Positions 7,234-15,437 of a stretch of DNA of 64,000 nucleotides are shown piece by piece. Both the position numbers and the translations under genes were made by a program. Origin of the DNA: JAGOBP01 sp964550855 (GTDB lineage: Bacteria; Chloroflexota; Anaerolineae; Fen-1058); the NCBI GenBank assembly GCA_964550855.1, contig CAZKBQ010000016.1, positions 18,891 through 82,890 on the forward strand. Reading direction: 5' to 3'. Position 1 is the first letter of the stretch, and every line of letters starts with the position of its first letter. The notes under the pieces are model-generated. The model ran no database searches. It was given only the letters and a program-made list of their open reading frames with translations, and was not told the origin of the DNA.

Positions 7234-9177
7234 TCAATCTGGATTAGATCCGTTGGGGGCGGGAACAACCGGCGGCGGTTCCACCACCCGATCGGCTGTT
7301 GCCCGCTCCTCCATCTTCATCAGCGCGGCCGCCAGCGCCTCCACGGCGATCTTCTGTTTGCGGTACAGATCGCTCTCGCTCATCGCCAGCCGTCCGGCGA
7401 TGTCGCGCACCTTGCGCCCCTGAATGAAGCGCATTTCAAGGATGTTGTATAACACCCACTCGGCGGCGGTCAGGCTGCGTTGACCGTCGGGACGCAGCTG
7501 TTCGATCGCTTCGGCCAGCACCGCGCGCAGCGCCTTGGGCGCGTCGTCATTGTGCTGCGGCCGCGCCTGCGCCACCAGCTGCATCCTCAACAGCGGGCTG
7601 GTCGTCAACTTGGGGCCGCCCCAGTAATGGCTCAGCGCGTCCTTCACCCAACTTGGAAATTCCGGATCGGCGGTAAGCGTCACGTCGGGCGGCGGCTGGG
7701 TGGGCGAATCGGTGTAGCGGATGGCGCCGCGCTGACGCTGAATCACGTCGATCTCCGGCATCATGCGTTCCACGGCCGCAAACACTTCCTGCTGCAAGCG
7801 GCGATCTTCCAACGCTACCGCCGCCTGCCGCAGCAGCACTTGCAGGCTGCGCATTTCGTCAGCAGTGAGGTCGGGATGATCCGCGCGAGCGGCGGCGGCC
7901 AGCGCGCCTAGCAGGCCTTCGTCGCCGCGCGCCCACAGCGGCCACACCCAGAATCCATCGAAGATCAGCGGGCCGTTCTCGACCGGCGAGTTTTGCGCAC
8001 CGCGCATCTCTTTCAGCGCCTGCGTGAACAGTTCCACCGGGCCGATGTGCGCGCGCAGCCGCCACACGCCGTCGGCATCCAGCGATGCCAGAAACACGCG
8101 CGGCACGCGCAGCAAATCGGCCACGGCGGTTAGAATGTTTTCCAGGAACTGCTGAAGATCGGTCGTGGTCAACAACCGATCGCCCAGATTGCGGATGTAA
8201 TCGAGCTCGGCGCGATCTTGCTGGAATAAGATCACGTCCAAAAACGGCTGCAGTGAGCCGCGCAGCACCTGAAAGATCACGATGAAAAACACGATCGCCA
8301 GCACCGTGATCGTGTCGCGCTGCAAGCCCAGGAATTCCTCAAAACTCGAGATCGCCACGACCGCCGCGGCGATGGTGGCCGCTGTGACCGGGCCGCGGAA
8401 CAGGAAACGAATCAGGCGGTACTTCACCACCCGATCGGGCGCCAGCACCCCGAAGTAGGCGACGCTGTAGCCCAGCACGATCAACATCGCGGCGATCAAG
8501 ATATTGCCCGCCACCAGCAGCAGCCACGAAGAGAGCGGCACAGTGAGGTCTTCGTTGCCGGACAGCAGCAGATACGGGAAGACCGCCAGCAGCGGTCCGG
8601 TGGACGACAGCAGGAGATAGGTCATGCGCCGCTGCGAGGTGGGTGTCAGACACCGGCGGCGCGCTTCCACAATGCCAATCAGCGCCGCAACGGCCGTGCC
8701 GCCGAAGTAGGCCACGTACACCCAGAAAAACGGGCCGGGCCGCAGGTGCGGTGCGGCATTGAGCAGCACGCTGCCTTCGACGATGACGTCGGTGAACAAA
8801 GCCAGCGCCATGAACACCAGGCCCGATGCATAGGCCAGATAGACCAGCCAGCGCCGCAGTCGATCGAAGGAGTTGGTGGTGCGCAGCAGGTTGTCGGCAA
8901 AATGCAGGTAGGCGGCGGGCACAATGGCGATGCCGATCCACTGCAGGCGCAGCCAGCGCTCGGTCGCTTCCAGATCGGTGGCGCGATACAGGATCGCATC
9001 GCCCACATACACCAGCATCACTCCGGCCAGCAGCACGCTGAAGGCGCGCGCTACGGGCGAACGCCAGTTGTAGCGCACGATGTACAACACCAGCGCGAAG
9101 GCAGTGACAGCCGTCCCGGTTGACAGTATGGAGTTGATGAGCGCGAGGGCGGGTATGACGTTAATGGAGCCGATCAT
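7234..9177 (-). CDS. Membrane 7TM-GAF sensor with C-terminal HTH
   Basis: About 647 residues. The N-terminal third has seven to eight hydrophobic helices (starting MIGSINVIPALALINSIL) resembling the 7TM sensory domain found before histidine kinases. A GAF-like domain spans roughly 365-510 (DLLRVPRVFLASLDADGVWRL). The C terminus has a helix-turn-helix-like stretch of sigma-region-4 type (KVRDIAGRLAMSESDLYRKQK). There is no histidine-kinase dimerisation or ATPase domain, so it looks like a one-component membrane-bound sensor and transcription regulator. ATG 9177 is preferred because the 20 upstream residues of the longer frame are Pro/Gly-rich and would precede the first helix oddly. The regulator role is inference; a kinase-less relic is the alternative. 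Confidence 0.65.
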   Translation of the reverse strand: MIGSINVIPALALINSILSTGTAVTAFALVLYIVRYNWRSPVARAFSVLLAGVMLVYVGDAILYRATDLEATERWLRLQWIGIAIVPAAYLHFADNLLRTTNSFDRLRRWLVYLAYASGLVFMALALFTDVIVEGSVLLNAAPHLRPGPFFWVYVAYFGGTAVAALIGIVEARRRCLTPTSQRRMTYLLLSSTGPLLAVFPYLLLSGNEDLTVPLSSWLLLVAGNILIAAMLIVLGYSVAYFGVLAPDRVVKYRLIRFLFRGPVTAATIAAAVVAISSFEEFLGLQRDTITVLAIVFFIVIFQVLRGSLQPFLDVILFQQDRAELDYIRNLGDRLLTTTDLQQFLENILTAVADLLRVPRVFLASLDADGVWRLRAHIGPVELFTQALKEMRGAQNSPVENGPLIFDGFWVWPLWARGDEGLLGALAAAARADHPDLTADEMRSLQVLLRQAAVALEDRRLQQEVFAAVERMMPEIDVIQRQRGAIRYTDSPTQPPPDVTLTADPEFPSWVKDALSHYWGGPKLTTSPLLRMQLVAQARPQHNDDAPKALRAVLAEAIEQLRPDGQRSLTAAEWVLYNILEMRFIQGRKVRDIAGRLAMSESDLYRKQKIAVEALAAALMKMEERATADRVVEPPPVVPAPNGSNPD

Positions 9178-9212
9178 GCTGCTAAGACTACCTTCTAATA
9201 GCCAATCCAAGT

Positions 9213-9230
9213 GCGGGCCGGCCGGCCCGC
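9213..9230. repeat. Perfect 18-bp GC palindrome
   Basis: GCGGGCCGGCCGGCCCGC is its own reverse complement. It lies between the GNAT stop and the start of the 7TM-GAF gene. There is no T-run on either side, so it is not a standard terminator. It could be a regulator site or simple sequence. Confidence 0.5.
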
Positions 9231-9239
9231 CGGGCAATG

Positions 9240-9779
9240 CTAATGCAGCGCCAGCGCAAAGAACAGGGCAATATCCTGATTGGCAAAGTAATGATCGTGA
9301 AAGCCGCAGAACTTAAAGCCGTGTTTCTGGCAAAAGCAAATCGCCGGGTAATTCTTGGTCTGCACTTCCATCACCACCCACCGCAGATGCTGCTCGCGGC
9401 CCCAATCGCTGATGCGCTTGAGCAGGGCACTGCCCACGCCGCTGCGACGCGCCGGGCGCGCCACCACCAGATCGTTGATCCACAGCGTGGCTTGCGGCAC
9501 GCGCCGCATGAGCGCGGCATAACCGGCCAGGCCGTCCGGCCGATCGGCGATCAGCAGCGCATCGCAGGCCTGCCAGCCCGCCGTCAACAGCTGCGCGTCG
9601 CGCGGATAGTCCACCCGCATTTCGCGCGGCAGCTTCACGGCGCGGAAACCGACCGAGATCTGGCCGCCCTGCGTATGGCTGTCCATCTGCCAGACGTGTT
9701 CCGTAACATACGATGGATCAACTGCCAGGCAGCGCGCCAGGTCGGTTTTGATCGCCGAACGGATGATGACATTAGCCAT
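9240..9779 (-). CDS. GNAT-family N-acetyltransferase
   Basis: This 179-residue acetyl-CoA-dependent transferase shows the GNAT core. Motif A, with the pyrophosphate-binding loop, is ARRSGVGSALLKRI, preceded by the beta strand LWINDLVVA. The later LRWVVMEVQTKNYPAICFCQKHGFKFCGFHDHYF covers the usual beta5-alpha4 region. The acceptor substrate is not predictable. The ATG at 9779 lies only nine bases after a TAGAAT -10 box, so the mRNA is probably leaderless or nearly so. A stalk-type membrane protein gene ends 46 bp upstream. Confidence 0.85.
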   Translation of the reverse strand: MANVIIRSAIKTDLARCLAVDPSYVTEHVWQMDSHTQGGQISVGFRAVKLPREMRVDYPRDAQLLTAGWQACDALLIADRPDGLAGYAALMRRVPQATLWINDLVVARPARRSGVGSALLKRISDWGREQHLRWVVMEVQTKNYPAICFCQKHGFKFCGFHDHYFANQDIALFFALALH

Positions 9780-9783
9780 GATA

Positions 9784-9794
9784 GCTCTATTCTA
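9784..9794 (-). promoter_or_regulatory. Putative -10 element of the GNAT gene
   Basis: On the minus strand the sequence reads TAGAATAGAGC, with TAGAAT ending nine bases before the ATG. No clear -35 is visible. The same 11-mer carries the S1-gene -10 at 7201-7191. Confidence 0.4.
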
Positions 9795-9825
9795 GCACCT
9801 TTTCCCGCCGGGGTCGCGGGCGGCG

Positions 9826-10593
9826 TTACGGCGCGGGCTGAATCAGTACTGGCACCGTGCAGTGTGGCAGCTCATTGCCAGTGTTGTCCACCACCACCAG
9901 GCTGATGAGATATTGGCCGGGCTGCTGCAACAGTGCGCCGGCATCGATCTCGCCCAAGACGTTGTCGCGCATGGGGGTGCGCATCACCTCACCCGCAGTG
10001 ACTTCCGCATCGTTGGTGGCGGGGCCGCGAATCGTAAACTTGTAAAATGCGAAGTTGGGCGCATCAGCCGTGCCGCGCAGTTGAATCGGGCCGGAGAAGG
10101 TTTGGCCGGCAACCGGCGCCACCAGCTGCACGTTGGGATCGGGGCAGTTGGCGACCAGAGCCACCGGCGGCGTAGGCGTGGGCGCTTCGGTGGCAGCGCC
10201 CGGCGCAGCCACCGTCGGCGGCGGCGCACTGCCGGTGGGCGTTTCGGTGGGGCGCGGCGTGCGCGTGGGCGAAGGCTGATATGTAGGCGTGGGCGTTTTG
10301 GTCGCCAGCACAAACTGTGGAGTCGGTGTGGCCGCTTCGGCCGCCGCTTCCAACGTCGGCGCGACGTAGGTGGAGAGCAGATACGTCGCCAGCGCCACCA
10401 GGCCAAATGCGCCGATCATCAGCGTGCCGCGCGCCATGCGTGTGCCTGCCGCCTCACGCTCCAGCGAATACAGCGCCTTGCGACCGGCCTGTCGCGCCAC
10501 CATGATCTCGCGCAGGTACAACACCGCACCGATGATGCACACGACGTAGATCAGGCCGGCGTAATTGGCCAGCAACTGCAGAAAAAACACCAT
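9826..10593 (-). CDS. Membrane-anchored protein with Pro/Thr stalk and beta-sandwich domain
   Basis: This 255-residue protein has two hydrophobic helices: residues about 5-27 (LLANYAGLIYVVCIIGAVLYL) and about 55-75 (MIGAFGLVALATYLLSTYV). A low-complexity Thr/Pro stalk (PTPTYQPSPTRTPRPTETPT) follows. The C-terminal domain of about 90 residues (VQLVAPVAGQTFSGPIQLRGTA) looks like an immunoglobulin-like beta sandwich. I expect the C-terminal domain outside the membrane. Such stalks are common in Anaerolineae surface proteins, which helped suggest the taxon. It starts six bases after the purine nucleoside phosphorylase stop, so the two are co-transcribed. No enzymatic motif is visible. Confidence 0.7.
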   Translation of the reverse strand: MVFFLQLLANYAGLIYVVCIIGAVLYLREIMVARQAGRKALYSLEREAAGTRMARGTLMIGAFGLVALATYLLSTYVAPTLEAAAEAATPTPQFVLATKTPTPTYQPSPTRTPRPTETPTGSAPPPTVAAPGAATEAPTPTPPVALVANCPDPNVQLVAPVAGQTFSGPIQLRGTADAPNFAFYKFTIRGPATNDAEVTAGEVMRTPMRDNVLGEIDAGALLQQPGQYLISLVVVDNTGNELPHCTVPVLIQPAP

Positions 10594-10599
10594 ACGCTC

Positions 10600-11439
10600 T
10601 CAAGCCGCGCGCAACACGCCTCGAATGAGCGTGGTCAACTTTGGCACAATCATCCGGCCGGCTTCCAGCACTTCTTCGTGCGTGGTCTCCACATTCACAC
10701 CGGGCATCGGCAGGGCGTTGCTGATGCCGGAGAAGCCCAGCACCCGCAAACCGCCGTGGCGGGCGGCGATCGTTTCCGGCACGGTGGACATCCCCACGGC
10801 ATCGGCGCCGATCAAACGCAGAAACTTGATGTCGGCCGGCGACTCGAAGCTGGGCCCGGCCAGACAGATGTACACACCCTGCTTCAGGTCGATGCCGTTG
10901 TCCGCCGCGACGCGCAGCGCCGCCGTTCGCAAGCCGAGATCGTAAGCCTGCGACATATCGGGGAAACGCGGCCCCAGCGAGTCGTCGTTCGGGCCGCGCA
11001 GCGGGTTCAACCCCGCCATGCCGATCAGGTTGATGTGATCAGTGATGAGCATGACATCGCCCGCCACAAAGGACGTGTTGAGGCCGCCCGCTGCGTTGGT
11101 CAGGATCAGCGTCTGAATGCCCAATAGCTGCATGATGCGGATGGGGAAGGTGACCTGCCCCATCGAATAGCCTTCATAATAATGCACGCGGCCCTGCATT
11201 ACCAAAACCGATCGGCCTTCCAGCTGACCGATGACCATCCGCCCGGCGTGACCCACCACGGACGACATCGGAAAATGCGGGATCGTATTAAACGGCACGA
11301 TCTCGGCGTCTTCCACTGCACCAGCGAGGTCGCCCAGCCCCGAGCCCAGCACCAGGCCGAATTCCGGCTGGCAGCGCGTACGGCTGCGGATGAAGGCCAC
11401 GGCCTGTTCGACTTGTCCACGCGTAATGAAATCTGACAC
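10600..11439 (-). CDS. punA: Purine nucleoside phosphorylase (inosine/guanosine type)
   Basis: This 279-residue cytoplasmic enzyme of purine salvage splits inosine or guanosine with phosphate to base and ribose-1-phosphate. It belongs to the trimeric low-molecular-mass PNP family. It shows the phosphate-binding GLVLGSGLG near the N terminus, HAGRM and GRVHYYEGYSM, the TNAAGGLN loop, AGPSFESPADI with the base-contacting Glu, and VGMSTVPE. The GISNALPMPG region carries the Asn that, with that Glu, selects 6-oxopurines. Length is normal. The PH/SHOCT gene ends 33 bp upstream and the stalk protein follows by 6 bp, all on the minus strand. Confidence 0.94.
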   Translation of the reverse strand: MSDFITRGQVEQAVAFIRSRTRCQPEFGLVLGSGLGDLAGAVEDAEIVPFNTIPHFPMSSVVGHAGRMVIGQLEGRSVLVMQGRVHYYEGYSMGQVTFPIRIMQLLGIQTLILTNAAGGLNTSFVAGDVMLITDHINLIGMAGLNPLRGPNDDSLGPRFPDMSQAYDLGLRTAALRVAADNGIDLKQGVYICLAGPSFESPADIKFLRLIGADAVGMSTVPETIAARHGGLRVLGFSGISNALPMPGVNVETTHEEVLEAGRMIVPKLTTLIRGVLRAA

Positions 11440-11472
11440 GCTTGTTCGGTTCCTTTTCAGTGAAGGTCGGCG

Positions 11473-12165
11473 CTACAGCTTGGCCAGCAGCCTGGCTTTG
11501 GCCGTCTGATACTCGGCATCGCTGATGGCGCCGGTTTTGCGCAAATTATCCAGTTCCGCGATCTGCCGCAGCGGATCGTCTTCGTTGTCGGCAGCCGCCG
11601 GCCGGGATGCCCCCATAAACGCGCCGCTCACGGGCACCTGGCGCGGCGCGCGGGCGCGGGCATCGTCGTGGTCAGCGCTCAGGGCCACCTTCGCATCGAG
11701 GATGGCCGTCTTGAAGCGCACCGGTTCGTTCAACCGCCTCAGCAGATTGGTGCCCACATCGCTGCCAGTGATGATCGCCAGATCGCCATAGCCCAGCATC
11801 CGCCCCAGCACCGACTGCGTCAGCACGATGTCGTTGACCTTTTCCAGCGACGAGTCGGAGGTCTTCTTGTTGACGATGCCCTCGGTCTGGATCACGCGAT
11901 AGTTGGTGACGATGTATTGCTCCGCCTCCCACTGGATCAAATCCCAGCCGAATTTGCCCAGCGGATACAGCAGCGCAAACAGGAAAAAGCCGCGGACACT
12001 CGCCAGAAACTCCACATTGGCGCTGCCCGCCAGGGCGTAGATCACCAGGATCACAATAGCGATGAACAGGTTGATCAGCGCCGACGCCAGCAGCGTTGTC
12101 CAGTGCTGCCGCGAGATGACCAGAATGCGTTCACCCTTGCCCAGCAGATCATCAACGTAACCCAT
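11473..12165 (-). CDS. PH-domain membrane protein with C-terminal SHOCT motif
   Basis: 230 residues. Two hydrophobic helices lie near the N terminus (LLASALINLFIAIVILVIYAL and FFLFALLYPLGKFGW). A bacterial PH-type domain follows (AEQYIVTNYRVIQTEGIVNKK, then DIVLTQSVLGRMLGYGDLAI). A linker leads to a C-terminal SHOCT-like helix pair (DPLRQIAELDNLRKTGAISDAEYQTAK). Family members are small membrane proteins of unknown function; SHOCT motifs are thought to mediate oligomerisation. The ATG at 12165 lies 57 bp after the recombinase stop. Confidence 0.8.
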   Translation of the reverse strand: MGYVDDLLGKGERILVISRQHWTTLLASALINLFIAIVILVIYALAGSANVEFLASVRGFFLFALLYPLGKFGWDLIQWEAEQYIVTNYRVIQTEGIVNKKTSDSSLEKVNDIVLTQSVLGRMLGYGDLAIITGSDVGTNLLRRLNEPVRFKTAILDAKVALSADHDDARARAPRQVPVSGAFMGASRPAAADNEDDPLRQIAELDNLRKTGAISDAEYQTAKARLLAKL

Positions 12166-12222
12166 GAGTTGGCTCCTGATGGATGACGGCCGGCCGATCG
12201 GTGGAGGCGGCCCGGCCGCGCA

Positions 12223-13182
12223 CTATTCCAGCGCGTGTTCTTCCGCCGGACTGGCCAGGGCCGGCTCGTCCGGCTGCACGTAAATCTGCGTCGTGGAGAT
12301 GTTGGCATGCCCCAGAAAGCGCTGCACTTCGGCCAGGCTGGCCTTCTTGTTCTTAAGCATATGAGCCGCAAAGGAATGGCGCAGCACATGCGGAGTCACG
12401 TCATAGGTCAGGCCGGCTCTGATCGCATACTCCTTGAGGATGAGCCACATGCCCTGTCGGGTCAATTTCTGGCCGCGCTGATTCAGAAACAGGGCGGTTT
12501 GCGACAGCGCCCCGCCCTTCAACAGGCCCGGTCGGCCGCGTTCCAAGTAGATCTGCACGGCTTCGGCGCTTGGCGCACTGATGGGCACCCGCCGCTCGCG
12601 CCCGCCCGTGCTGTGTACGCGCACGGTGCGCTCGACCACATCCACATCGTCCACTTGCAGCGACACCAATTCCGACACTCGCATCCCCGTTGCGTACAGC
12701 AGTTCCAACAGGGCGTGATCGCGCAGGACCTTGGGCGAATGTCCCGCCCCCGGCGCAGCCAGCAGCCGCTCCACGTCTTCATCGGGCATCGTGCGCGGCA
12801 AGCGCTTGGCCACGCGCGGCGCCTCCAGGCCGGCCGCCGGATCACTGGCCAGGCTGCCGGCTTTGTACAGATAATTGAAGAAGGACTTAACCGCGGCCAC
12901 CTTGCGCGCCACGGTGGACACCGCCACGGGCTTCGACTCGCCGTTGTGCCGCACGATCTTCTGCTCGCGTAAGAACGCCACAAACTCATTCAACATATCG
13001 GTCGTCACCGCCGCCCACGACTCGATCGGTTCCGGTCGACGCGCAAGGAACTCAAGCAATTGCGTCAGATCGTTACGGTAAGCCGAGACGGTGTTCTGGG
13101 CATAACCGCTGCTTCGCGCGAGTTCGCCCAGAAACAGATCGACCGTCAACCGCAGTTCGCCGGTTGTGACATCATCGATCAT
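12223..13182 (-). CDS. Xer-type tyrosine recombinase with a substituted catalytic lysine
   Basis: This 319-residue cytoplasmic recombinase has an N-terminal SAM-like DNA-binding domain (residues about 10-105) and a C-terminal catalytic domain. Active-site residues are Arg168 (ATGMRVSEL), His265 and Arg268 (HVLRHS), His292 (LGHANIS) and the nucleophile Tyr301 (TTQIYV). The beta-hairpin lysine, Lys172 of E. coli XerD in GKGNKER, aligns with Thr192 here (HSTGGRERRVP), and the second Lys is Arg. Size and chromosomal setting beside ruvB and queA fit the XerC/XerD housekeeping pair that resolves chromosome dimers; there are no phage or integron genes nearby. GGGAGG precedes the ATG. Confidence 0.88.
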   Translation of the reverse strand: MIDDVTTGELRLTVDLFLGELARSSGYAQNTVSAYRNDLTQLLEFLARRPEPIESWAAVTTDMLNEFVAFLREQKIVRHNGESKPVAVSTVARKVAAVKSFFNYLYKAGSLASDPAAGLEAPRVAKRLPRTMPDEDVERLLAAPGAGHSPKVLRDHALLELLYATGMRVSELVSLQVDDVDVVERTVRVHSTGGRERRVPISAPSAEAVQIYLERGRPGLLKGGALSQTALFLNQRGQKLTRQGMWLILKEYAIRAGLTYDVTPHVLRHSFAAHMLKNKKASLAEVQRFLGHANISTTQIYVQPDEPALASPAEEHALE

Positions 13183-13266
13183 GCTCGCACCTCCCGTCAG
13201 TAGCTGAATCTTTACGCATCGAGCCTGTCCCGATTCATTATAGCAAGGCTTGCCATAAAATCAAAA

Positions 13267-14271
13267 TCATACGATCAACATGGCGTCGCCAAAGCTGAAA
13301 AACCGGTACCGCAGCCGAATGGCCTCGTCATAAGCTCGATCGATATTGGGCTTACCTGCCAGCGCCGATACCAGCATCAGCAGCGACGAGCGCGGCAGGT
13401 GAAAATTCGTGATCAGGCCATCCACCGCCTTGAATTCAAAGCCGGGGTAAATGAACAACGCCGTGTCGCCCGAAAACGGCTGCAAATCGTGGCGCGCCGC
13501 CGTCTCCAGCACGCGCACGCTGGTTGTGCCCACGGCAATTACCCGACGGCCCACTGCTTTGGCCGCTTGCACCTGCGCCGCCGTCTCCGCTGAAAACTCG
13601 ATGAATTCTGTATGGATGTGGTGCTGCGTAATGTCTTCCACTTCCACCGGTTTGAACGTGTCCAGGCCCACATGCAATGTCACAAACGCCAGCTCAACCC
13701 CGCGCGCCTTCAAGCCCTCAAACACCCGATCGGTAAAGTGCAGCCCGGCGGTGGGCGCGGCAGCCGAACCGGGTGTGCGCGCATAGATCGTCTGGTAGCG
13801 TTCGGGATCGCGCAGCGGCTCGTGGATGTAGGGTGGCAGCGGCATCACGCCCAGATCGTTCAACGCGCCGTCGATGGGGTGATCAAACCGGATCACGCGC
13901 TCGCCGGTCGGCGACTGCTCGATCACCTCGGCCGCCACGGCATCGCCGACGAGCAGGCGCGTGCCCGGGCGCAGCTTGTGTCCACGCAGCAGCGCCTGCC
14001 ACGTCACCTCGTCGATGCGGCGCAACAGCAAAATCTCCACTGCGCCGCCGGTGGGCTTGCGGCCGAACAACCGCGCCGGGATCACGCGGCTTTCGTTGGC
14101 CACCAACAGATCGCCGGGGCGCAGCAGGCCGGGCAGATCGATGAAGTGATGATGACTGATCGCGCCGCTGCGCCTGTCCAGCAGCAAAAGCCGCGCCTGG
14201 TCGCGCGGCTCAATCGGGGTCTGGGCAATCAACTCCGGCGGCAGGTAATAATCAAAGTCCGATGTCTTCAT
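13267..14271 (-). CDS. queA: tRNA preQ1(34) S-adenosylmethionine ribosyltransferase-isomerase
   Basis: This 334-residue cytoplasmic enzyme transfers and rearranges the ribosyl group of S-adenosylmethionine onto preQ1 in the tRNA wobble position, giving epoxyqueuosine. Typical QueA sequences run throughout: an N terminus DFDYYLPPELIAQTPIEPRDQARLL, LRPGDLLVANESRVIPARL, LPPYIHEPLRDPERYQTIYA, GSAAAPTAGLHFT and a C-terminal GLITNFHLPRSSLLMLVSA. Length is normal. The gene starts 12 bp after the ruvB stop, so it is in the ruvB operon. The ribosome site before the ATG is weak. Confidence 0.96.
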   Translation of the reverse strand: MKTSDFDYYLPPELIAQTPIEPRDQARLLLLDRRSGAISHHHFIDLPGLLRPGDLLVANESRVIPARLFGRKPTGGAVEILLLRRIDEVTWQALLRGHKLRPGTRLLVGDAVAAEVIEQSPTGERVIRFDHPIDGALNDLGVMPLPPYIHEPLRDPERYQTIYARTPGSAAAPTAGLHFTDRVFEGLKARGVELAFVTLHVGLDTFKPVEVEDITQHHIHTEFIEFSAETAAQVQAAKAVGRRVIAVGTTSVRVLETAARHDLQPFSGDTALFIYPGFEFKAVDGLITNFHLPRSSLLMLVSALAGKPNIDRAYDEAIRLRYRFFSFGDAMLIV

Positions 14272-14283
14272 CAGCAGTACTGT

Positions 14284-15306
14284 TTAGAGCAAGCTCGCCT
14301 GCTCGGGCCGATCGGGAAACGGCAGCCCCAGATGTTCATACGCGCGGCGGGTGGCCATGCGGCCGCGCGGCGTCCGATCGAGAAAGCCGAGCTGCAACAG
14401 GTATGGCTCGACGACATCCATGATGGTGTCAGACTCTTCGCTGATCGAGGCCGCGATCGTCTCCAGGCCCACCGGCCCGCCGCCGAACTTCTCGATGATG
14501 GCCTTCAGCACGCGCCGATCGAGATCGTCCAACCCCAGCGGATCCACGTCCAGCAGCGTCAACGCCTCGGCGGCCAACGGCCCGTTGACGGCGCCGTCGC
14601 CGCGCACTTGCGCGTAATCACGCACGCGCCGCAGCAGGCGCAGCGCCACGCGCGGCGTGCCGCGCCCGCGCCGGGCGATCTCGGCCAGGCCGCTCTCATC
14701 CACCGTCACGTTCAGCAGGCCGGCCGCCCGCCGGATGATTTGCTCCAGCACGGGCTGCTCGTAATAGTCCAGCCGATAGACCGCACCGAAGCGCGCGCGC
14801 AGCGGCGCGCTGACCAGCGCCAGCCGCGTGGTGGCGCCCACCACCGTGAAATGCGGCAGTTTCAGGCGGATGTTGCGCGCCGACGGCCCTTTGCCGATCA
14901 CGATGTCGAGCGCGAAATCTTCCATGGCCGGATACAGCACTTCCTCGATCGCGCGTCCCAGGCGATGTATCTCGTCGATAAACAACACGTCGCCCGCTTT
15001 GAGATTGGTGAGGATCGCAGCCAGATCGCCGGCACGCTCAATGGCCGGGCCGGAGGTGACGCGCACGTTCACCTTCATCTCGCCCGCCACAATGTGCGCC
15101 AGGCTGGTCTTGCCCAGCCCGGGCGGACCGTAAAACAAGATGTGATCCAGCGCCTCACCGCGCTGCCGAGTGGCCTGAATGAGAATGCCCAGATTCTCCT
15201 TCAGCCGTTCCTGGCCGGGAAAGTCGGCCAACCGCTGCGGGCGCAGGGCGCGATCGAGCGCGATGTCATCTTCACGGGCTTGGGGCGCAACCGGCCGATC
15301 GGACAT
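14284..15306 (-). CDS. ruvB: Holliday junction branch-migration ATPase RuvB
   Basis: This 340-residue hexameric AAA+ ATPase drives branch migration of Holliday junctions with RuvA. Walker A is FYGPPGLGKTSLA, Walker B is VLFIDEIHRLGRAIEEVLYPAMED, and sensor 1 lies in VGATTRLALVSAPLRARFG. The C-terminal winged helix ends in LGFLDRTPRGRMATRRAYEHLG, as in family members. Length is normal. ruvA and ruvC are not beside it. It heads a leftward operon with queA. A TATAAT box on the minus strand at 15339-15334, 28 bases before the ATG, may be its -10; no good -35 is visible. Confidence 0.97.
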   Translation of the reverse strand: MSDRPVAPQAREDDIALDRALRPQRLADFPGQERLKENLGILIQATRQRGEALDHILFYGPPGLGKTSLAHIVAGEMKVNVRVTSGPAIERAGDLAAILTNLKAGDVLFIDEIHRLGRAIEEVLYPAMEDFALDIVIGKGPSARNIRLKLPHFTVVGATTRLALVSAPLRARFGAVYRLDYYEQPVLEQIIRRAAGLLNVTVDESGLAEIARRGRGTPRVALRLLRRVRDYAQVRGDGAVNGPLAAEALTLLDVDPLGLDDLDRRVLKAIIEKFGGGPVGLETIAASISEESDTIMDVVEPYLLQLGFLDRTPRGRMATRRAYEHLGLPFPDRPEQASLL

Positions 15307-15333
15307 GAGAGCATCCTCTGACAGAGTGCAGCG

Positions 15334-15404
15334 ATTATACCTGATTTGGCGCGCGGGCGCGTCGTCGCTTGACTGGTTGACATTTATCGTCGCTAGGTTA
15401 CAAT
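15334..15404. promoter_or_regulatory. Divergent ruvB / upp promoter region
   Basis: Rightward: TTGACA (15377-15382), 16 bases, TACAAT (15399-15404), giving a upp transcript starting near 15411. Leftward: TATAAT at 15339-15334 with start near 15327 for ruvB, without a clear -35. Confidence 0.6.
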
Positions 15405-15437
15405 CCGCCCAACACTCTTCGGCGCAAGGAGCGCATC

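Noticed and set aside
12223..13182. Phage or integron integrase
   Set aside because: No attachment-site duplication, phage genes or cassette array are nearby, and length and context fit a housekeeping Xer protein.
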